From assembly GCA_029204225.1 (NCBI GenBank), contig CM055098.1, forward strand, positions 21,181,097 to 21,245,096: 64,000 bases of DNA, read 5' to 3'. Origin of the DNA: Diphasiastrum complanatum. Lineage: Eukaryota; Streptophyta; Lycopodiopsida; Lycopodiales; Lycopodiaceae. The first letter of the stretch is position 1, and each line of letters begins with the position of its first letter. A program made the translations under genes and the position numbers. Below the pieces are notes generated by a model. That model was not told the origin of the DNA, did no database searches, and saw only the letters and a program-made list of their open reading frames with translations. This document shows positions 57,364 to 64,000 of the stretch, in pieces.

Positions 57364-59960
57364 TGTTGTGAACGAGTTTGTTTCGTTGTTGCGAACGATT
57401 TTGTTTCTTTGAATTTTCTTTTGTGCGGATGCTCACAGGAACCTAGACAGGCGACCACAGATCACAGAATAGATTTCATTCTAGCGATCAAGACAGCGGA
57501 AGACAAGGAGATGCACGAAATAGAGCAATCAAATTATCAGTTTAATTTTTAGAGCAAGATTCAGTGTCTTGCTCGTTGGCAGCCTGACGCTCTACTCTTT
57601 TGCTGTGTTCAGCTCGTTGGCAGACTTTCATGTAGAGTTGTTTCGATCTATGCTTTTTCTTTTCTGCTCTACTCATGCACACTCTTTGTGTCTAACTGTA
57701 TATACTTTGATCCAAAAAAGTAGTTTATATCTCCACTGAACTGATGCTCGATCCCTTGTTCTTGGTAGAATTTTGAAAACTTTTTGCTCTTGTACTCACC
57801 TCCATTGTCAGATCTGATGATCTGTATCTTCTTTGAGGTGTGTCTCTCTGCAAATGCCACAAACTTCTTAAAGAAATCAAACACTTCATAATTTTTCTTT
57901 AGATACTAGATCATAGTCATCCGGCTGTAGTCATCTATGAACGTCAGGAAATACCTCGATCTTGAGAGCAAATCCATTTTCATCGGTCCACAGACATCTG
58001 AATGGACGAGATCAAGAAATTATTTGGCTCTTCTTCCCTCATGTGTAAATGGATTCCGATGTTGTTTGTCTTTTTGACAGGCTTCGAGAACTCAGTATCG
58101 GGTCTTGATATCTTTAGACCTGTGACTATGTTTTTTTTACACATGTCATACAGGCTCCTCATGTTCAGATGATATATTCTTCTGTGCCAGAGCTGATTTT
58201 CATTTTTTGATGCATTTAATATGCTATCAGAGTTGGTAGTTATCTTGTCTTGGTAGAGCTTTCCTTCTCTACATCCAACCATCAACAATTTTTTTGTATT
58301 TTTTTCGATCATGCGGCATGTATTGCCATCGAACAAAACTCGAATTTCAAGATCTGTCATCTTGGAGACTGATAGCAGATCTTTTCTGAGTAAAGGCACG
58401 TAGAGTGCTCCTGGCAGCTTTGCTTGACCTGACAGTGTTCCAGTTGTAGAGTCCCGATGCCTTTGACATCGTGTCTGCTCTCATCACCTAGAATAACTGC
58501 TCTGTTATTTTTGAGTTCTTTGAAGTCGATCAAGAGTTTCTTGTTGCAGGTGATGTGTGATGTTGCTCTTGAATCAATGACTACATTGTAGTCATGTTCA
58601 TTGTAGTTCGTCGAAGCTTCATCAAGTATTGTGAAGGCTTCATCACCTCTATCTACATCCTTGGATGATTCTGCAACAATTGCTTTCTCAGTTTTGTTCT
58701 TTCGTTTTGGGTTGAATCTGCAATCGTATGCAGAGTGTCTCTTCTTCTTTTCAGTGCATGCAAGATATTGTTGGATTGAACCAACATTTGTTGGCTGTAT
58801 GGCCTGGTTTGTGACAAGAAGAAGATTGTTGATTCGAGGACTTCGTCTTCTCAAATCTAAGTTTGTTCTTATTTTTCTTCCTTCTTTTCGTGAAGAGGGC
58901 CTTCTCTTAATCATTGCTTACTTCTCCTTCATCCCTCATCAGCCTCTCATCAACGACAAGACTGATTGCTTTGTCGAATGTCATATCTGGTAGACTCATT
59001 ATGAGCATTCTCAAAAGCTGATAGGACATAGGTAGAGACTTCATAAAGTACATCAGTTGTTGTGGTGCTAGGACTGGTGCTCATGTCTTGATGCAGCAAG
59101 TTGAGCGAAGATCGTTCTGATCTTCTCAACGTGCTGGTCTAACTGGTTGTCATCCCATCATATGGATTGTAGCTGATTGTGAAGATGCGTCACTGAAGCT
59201 GTAGTCCTCACTTCATACTTTTGTTTTAATCTTTCCCATGCTGCATGGTTGCTTTTATAATTTTCAATTTGCATGCGTAGATCTTCGTTAATGGATGAAA
59301 CGATGATCACCATTGCACGCTCATCCTTTCTGATCCATTCAACTCTCCTCGGGTCTCTCTCTGGAGGATGCACCTATGAGAGTTTGGTCATCGACCAGAT
59401 GCCTTCGATCTTCAGAAGTGTTTTGATTTTGAATTTTCATATTCTGTAATTTGCGCCATCAAGATTGATTGCTACTCTTGTTTGTATCATTGTAGCCATA
59501 TTGTGTTGTCTAGAAAATCACTACTTATATATCGGTAGTGATAACTTGTGAGATCTGATACCATGTCGCGAACGGGTTTGTTTCATTGTCGTGAACGATT
59601 TTGTTTTTTTGAATTTTCTTTTGTGGGGAAGCTCACAAGAACCTAGACACGTGACTACAGATCACAAAACAGATTTCATTCTAGCAATCAAGACAAGGGA
59701 AGACAAGAAGATGCACGAAATAGAGCAATCAAATTATCAGTTTAATTTTTAGAGCAAGATGGCCAGTGTCTCACTCGTTGGTGGCCTGACGCTCTGCCCT
59801 TTCGCTGTGTTCTGCTCGTTGGCAGACTTTCATGCACAATTGTTTTGTTTCTACGCTTTTTTTTTTCTGCTCTACTCATGCACACTCTCTGTGTCTCAAT
59901 GTATATACTTTGATCCAGAAAAGTAGTTTATATCTCCACTGTGTGGAGTTTACAAGATAG
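57364..59960 (-). mobile_element. Copia F, 3'-deleted
   Basis: Two direct repeats, 57364-57738 and from 59564, align over about 375 bp (TGTTGTGAACGAG / TGTCGCGAACGGG to ATATCTCCACT). The PBS GATCTGATACCA at 59552-59563 has one mismatch to the usual motif. The internal region on minus carries gag, zinc/protease and integrase. The left LTR is cut at 57738 and fused to integrase after GIEHQFS, so the rest of integrase, RT, RNase H and the inner part of the 3' LTR are lost. The outer end of the right LTR is uncertain (about 59950-59980). Confidence 0.85.
57739..59400 (-). pseudogene. Copia F gag-protease-integrase remnant
   Basis: Gag piece 59158-59373 (MQIENYKSNHAAWERLKQKY), zinc/protease part 58357-58914 with protease motif DSRATSHITC (the Gly of DSGAT is Arg, probably inactive), then 57980-58399 (LLSVSKMTDLEIRVLFDG, pre-integrase LWHRRIYHLNMRSLYDMC, with Gly of LGH lost), and 57739-57884 (IIRSDNGGEYKSKKF). 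Several frame breaks. This branch is different from families A-E (Ser-Lys-rich, SVSKMTD type). Confidence 0.85.
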
Positions 59961-60224
59961 CTAAATAGAGAATTACAAGAGTAGTTAACGCTAATCAAAT
60001 AATTAGTTATTCTCCGTTATTGCTAGCTATTTCAGCTGGGAATGAAGTTTAAGACTCCACGCCCGTTGAGATGTCAGCTGGCAGAGCGAAAGATTTTTTT
60101 TCGTTTCTTCCATTTCGTGTCTTTGTCTTTCTGGCCCTGGAGGCATGCAGATGTTTTACTTTCGCGAACCATTTGACCTTCACGTTTTGCTTCGCTTCAT
60201 GTCTTAGGATTTTCAAGGTCCGTT

Positions 60225-61580
60225 GACTTTCGCGAGTACAACTCCATTTTGATGAACCAGACCTGGAAACTGGTCAACTTCCCCACTCACAAGAGTTATC
60301 GACAACAAGTGGATCTTCAAAAAGAAGATAAACTCTGATGGTTCCATTGCAAAATGGAAAGCATGGCTGGTGGCTAAAGGATTCACTCAATTCCAAAGAG
60401 TGGATTATCAAGAATTTTTCAATCATGTCGTCAAGATGCAGTCAATCAGGACTTTGATTGCGTTAGCAGCCGTAGAAGACCTCGAAATGCACCAAATGGA
60501 TGTCGAGACAACATTTCTCAACAACAATATTAAAGAGGAGCTGTACACCTTCCAACTGGAAGGATTCAAAGTCAAAGGCCAAGAGCACAAAGTGTGCAAG
60601 CTGCACAAAGCAATCTATGGTCTGAAACAGGTCGCAAGAGCATGGTTCGATAGAATCAACTCTTATCTCATTCAATTAGGATTCGCAAACAATTTAGCTG
60701 ACTGTAATGTTTATTCAAAGCATATAAGCACCAATTCAGTTCACATAGCTCTTTACGTAGATGATGCATTTATTCAGTCTAACGACACTTCTCTACTTCA
60801 CACTACTAAGAGTGATCTATCAAAGGAATTTGACATGATTGATTTAGGAGCTGTTCATTCTTTGCTAGGAATTCACATTACTAGAGATAGACTTCAAAAG
60901 AAGGTCTATCTTAGCCAGCAGACATATTTAAAAGGCATTTTAGAAAAGTTTTATATGTATGATTGCAAACCAATTAATACCCTAATCAATCCAAGTATAG
61001 TATTGACTAGAACTTCTTGTGCTAAGACTGATAGTGAAATACTCGACTTATCGAAGTACCCTTATCATTCACTAATCGGATCTCTAATGTATGCAATGCT
61101 GTGTACTAGACCAGATTTAGCATATATTGTTAGCATGTTAAGTCAATTCATGTCTAATCCTAGGATCTCTCATTGGAAAGCATTAAAGAGAGTGATGAGA
61201 TATATTCAATGAAGTTAAAATCACATCTTATGTTACGATGAAAATGCTATCAACCCACTCATCCAGTGAGGCTACTCCGACTCAAATTGGGGAGGAACAG
61301 TCCCTGTCAGAAAATCTACCTCCGAGTTCTGTTTCTATTTGGCAGGGGGACCGATTTTGTGAAATTCAAGAAAACAGAAATCAGTTGCGCTTTCTTCGAC
61401 AGAGGTAGAGTACATTGTAGCATGTCAAGCTTCAAAAGAAGCTGTATGGATCAGGTTATTACTTCACGACTACATCACACTCAGTTTAATGCTACCACCA
61501 TTCTATGTGACAACTTGAGCTGTATTTCACCGTCACTGAATCCCAGATTTCATGGCAAATCCAAGCACATAGAAATTTAG
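60225..61580 (+). pseudogene. Copia RT-RNase H fragment
   Basis: Begins near MNQTWKLVNFPTHK, with a frame break before the long open frame 60370-61212: DYQEFFNHVVKMQSIRTLI, MHQMDVETTFLNN, YGLKQVARAWFDRINSYL, LYVDDAFIQSND, LLGIHITRD, and YHSLIGSLMYAMLCTRPD. A TGA at about 61210 and shifts follow; RNase H pieces GYSDSNWGGT and KSKHIEI are recognisable to 61580. The YVDD box is intact. The orientation is opposite to copia F, and no LTR could be linked with certainty. Confidence 0.85.
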
Positions 61581-62600
61581 TATCCAGCAAAGGGTAACTA
61601 ATCCTATCATAATTTCAAAGTTCAGACGTCAAGTTTAATAATTTGAAGGCATTGAAGGCTTGGCCATCTTCAAGGACTTCCACAAAACTTGCATTTAGAG
61701 CAAGTTTGCAGAAATACATTACTTTTTCAATAGTCTGCAGAAATACATCATTTTTCAACAGCTTCGACTTTTTCGCATTTTCCGAAATTCGACATTTGCA
61801 TAGCTCAAAAGTTTAACTGTTTAACTAACCTTCAACTCTTTGCGAGAAATGCGAAGAGAGAGAAAATCCCAAAGGTCATCTATTTTTCATGTGTTAAGCT
61901 GTTTTAAAGACATCACCATCTTTTTGGAGCACCTTCGGCTTCTTGCAAAAAATGCAAAGAGAGAAAAATCCCAAAGGATGTCTCAAATATGCGAGGAACC
62001 TTTCAATGACGTCCTCATCCGCGTCAACGATGCTAAATTATTGACCATATATATACAGTGTACAGTTGCCACAGAAGCCATATACTTTCAAGTACAACGG
62101 CTTTTTTAATCAGGTGACAAGCATTCAATGTAATTAATACACGGATGAGATCTATAAATAGATCATCCAAGCACAGATTACGAGTTGCTCCGTCCATGAG
62201 ACATATTATTTGAGCCTCCCAATTACGCCATCAGTTTTGGTTGTAATTGCTATTTTGTATTGTGCTTTAATATAATATACCAACAACTTGCTTTTATCTG
62301 TGTACAACGTAGATGAATGCTTGTTGTGATTGAATGTACTTTCATTGTTGTTTGATCACACTTGTTTACTCACTCTGATTAGAACACGCATGTCTAAGAA
62401 TCCTCAGTTTCTGATCAGATGATGGTCGTCTTTGACGCCTGAGGGACTCGCGATATCATACTGCTCTTCCATTTATTTTAGAACTATACTTCGCATTGAA
62501 TCTGATTTCAGTAGGCATTTGTACTAGCTATGCTCAAACACATGACAACTCAATTTACAAAAAGGTTTTTTACTTAAAAGTTCATAGAATTTTATATTTA
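61581..62600. other. Downstream region, possible LTR of the RT fragment's element
   Basis: Contains CTATAAATAG near 62154 and a T-rich AATATAATATACC tract, suggestive of a promoter and polyadenylation area, but no LTR pair or gene was found. Short direct repeats GCAGAAATACAT(T/C)A occur near 61698 and 61737. Confidence 0.35.
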
Positions 62601-62670
62601 GTAACCACTATGCTAAGCATGGAACAAAAGTAAGCATACATGAATAAAAATATGTTTTATAATTACACAC

Positions 62671-62994
62671 CAAAGTAACTAGAGCTTTATCAAAATAGGC
62701 TTTAATGGCCTCGTCTTGGCAAAGTCGAATCTTTATCATAGTCTCGTTCAGAATGAAAATAGAACGAGACTTATCCGTCTCCTTTACAAGCATGCTCACA
62801 AAACCTTCTTCCTCATCCTCATCTGGTTGATCAGCAAGCAATCTTCCTTGAATTTTGAACTGTGAGTCTCCCCTGCCAGGCTTCTCAGCTAAATGAATAA
62901 AAAGCTCAGACAACTTTGTGTTGTTGACCCCTCTGGTGAGGTTGTACATAAATTTTTTCTTATCTTTCAGTGAAATATCTTGAGGTTTACCCAA
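62671..62994 (-). pseudogene. Paralogue of the left-end gene, first exon only
   Basis: Minus-strand open frame with KFMYNLTRGVNNTKLSELFI, FKIQGRLLADQPDEDEEEG and IFILNETMIKIRLCQDEA. Aligned by eye with block 1 of the left-end gene: (M)FYFTKG / FMYNLTRG, TDLFIR / SELFIH, KAQGHML / KIQGRLL, FLYILENGFMKICLCEDAI / FILNETMIKIRLCQDEA, FFNDALKSI / YFDKALVTL. Both exons end at the same residue with a phase 0 donor (GTGTGT here). No ATG is present at the position matching MAQL; the first visible codon is TTG, so an upstream exon or decay is likely. Downstream exons were not found to the left of about 62600, so the gene is probably truncated. Confidence 0.6.
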
Positions 62995-63239
62995 AATTTA
63001 AAAAAAAATCCTCGACATTTCGAAGATTATCAGAGACAATTGAGAATCTGTAGAGAAAAAGATTCTTTAGGAAAATTTCAAACATTACCTTAATGAAAAT
63101 ACCGAAAACTTTAAATAGACAAGCAATTTTTGTGAAAAATCTCTAAAAATCATAACAAAAAATCCAACACATTTTCCTACTAAAACATTTGAAAAGTTTC
63201 ACTTTTCTCAAACAGCCTTGTAAAACGGAAAAAATATGA

Positions 63240-63800
63240 GTAACGACCTATGTTGAGCATGGGTTGTGTTCGGGTCCTGTGTAACAACCTATGCTCAACA
63301 TAGGATGTTGGCATGATGTTTTTATTCTTATCACCTATCGACCTATGCTGAGCATAGGTTGCATCTCTAGTCCTCTTCTAACCTATGCTAGGCATAGGTT
63401 AGCAAGTAGCATGCGAAGACATCCTATACTGAGCATAGGTGGGACTAGAGGGCACGACTGACGACCTATGCTGAGCATAGGTTAGAAGAGGACCAGAGAT
63501 GCAACCTATGCTCAGCATAGGTCGAAACATGGAAAGAATAGAAACATCCTACCAGCTTCCTAAGCTAAGCATAGGTTGTTACTTAGGACCCGAACACAAC
63601 CTATACTGAGCATAGGTTAGAAGAGGACCAGAGATGCAACCTATGCTCAATATAGGTCGAAACATGGTAAGAATAGAAACATCCCATCGGCTTCCTATGC
63701 TGAGTATAGGTTGTTTCTTAGGACCCGAACACAACCTATGCCCAACATGGGTTAGAGGAGAGGACTCGTGCAGCCACCTATGCTGAGCATAGGTCACCCA
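63240..63800. repeat. Palindrome array, CCTATGCTNAGCATAGG type (right copy)
   Basis: At least 13 palindromes at 35-50 bp spacing, near 63246, 63288, 63340, 63379, 63420, 63461, 63502, 63557, 63597, 63638, 63691, 63734 and 63776; several are perfect over 17-21 bp. From 63481 they lie in a 135-bp higher-order unit (the GTTAGA(A)GAGGA(C) landmark recurs at 63481, 63616 and 63751). An inverted copy of the same unit occupies about 63245-63400. The array is upstream, in sense, of the minus-strand exon at 62671-62994. Confidence 0.88.
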
Positions 63801-64000
63801 AGTTTTAAGAAGATGAAGACTAGCTAAAATCTGAATATTTAGTAATGCAATAATTTAGTACCCATGCTAAGCATAGAACAAAGTTAAAAAATGACAATAA
63901 TCTTATTGTCAAGAAATGTGTGAGCGAAAACGTATGCAGAGCTCTGGAAACATGTGTGCTTCTGAATTCTCGGATACAAAGAGTTTGCCAAAACAAAAAA
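63801..64000. other. Window end, no gene recognised
   Basis: One more near-palindrome (CCATGCTAAGCATAG) lies near 63861. No coding sequence. Confidence 0.5.

Noticed and set aside
57364-61580. Copia F and the RT fragment considered as one element
   Set aside because: They lie in opposite orientation and the RT fragment is outside the F LTR pair; joining them would need an inversion for which I see no evidence.
63240-63800. Array of short palindromes with spacers considered as a CRISPR array
   Set aside because: Spacing and repeats are irregular, spacers themselves repeat, and the context is eukaryotic retrotransposon DNA.

Overview
The window reads as repeat-dominated nuclear DNA of a land plant with a large genome. 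Evidence: Ty1-copia retrotransposons make up most of it, and every primer binding site I found fits plant initiator tRNA-Met (TGGTATCAGAGC). There are Ty3/gypsy debris, a plant-type Transposase_24-like gene, a nepenthesin-type aspartic protease, spliceosomal introns and long (AG)n tracts. I cannot place the species; a fern or gymnosperm would fit the density of old nested LTR elements, but that is a guess.

Layout. 1-2.3 kb: an array of 17-bp palindromes (CCTATGCTNAGCATAGG) followed by a decayed multi-exon gene of unrecognised family, with a stretch resembling the catalytic motif of DNA amino-methyltransferases. 2.75-8.5 kb: a Ty3/gypsy integrase split by a ~4.7 kb insertion that includes a DNA transposon (about 3841-6617) with its own palindromic arrays. 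9.0-14.9 kb: a full-length copia element (A1). 14.9-17.2 kb: unidentified ORF debris and an (AG)78 tract. 17.2-26.65 kb: copia element C with perfect GTTCT target duplication, carrying the nested, 3'-truncated copia A2. 27-29.3 kb: a deletion derivative of copia family E and a dispersed repeat. 30.4-32.1 kb: the only intact cellular gene, an intronless aspartic protease. 32.7-40.4 kb: a family E copy cut in two by the young copia element D (33632-39787, target duplication ACACC). 41-48 kb: unidentified exon and ORF clusters, a copia fragment, telomere-like decay and AG minisatellites. 49-52.9 kb: 5'-truncated copia A3. 52.9-57 kb: family E copy E3. 57.4-60 kb: copia F. 60.2-61.6 kb: a copia reverse transcriptase fragment. 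62.6-63.9 kb: on the minus strand, a diverged paralogue of the first exon of the left-end gene, again preceded by a large array of the same palindrome.

Most promising for novelty: the palindrome arrays tied to a paralogous, intron-containing gene family at both window ends in inverted orientation; the DNA transposon with tandem GTGGATAATCCAC palindromes; the recurrent CACACGTGTG palindrome in LTRs of otherwise different copia families; and two chimeric copia families carrying unrecognised coding sequence where pol should be. All were read by eye. No database search or alignment program was run, so family names rest on motif recognition.
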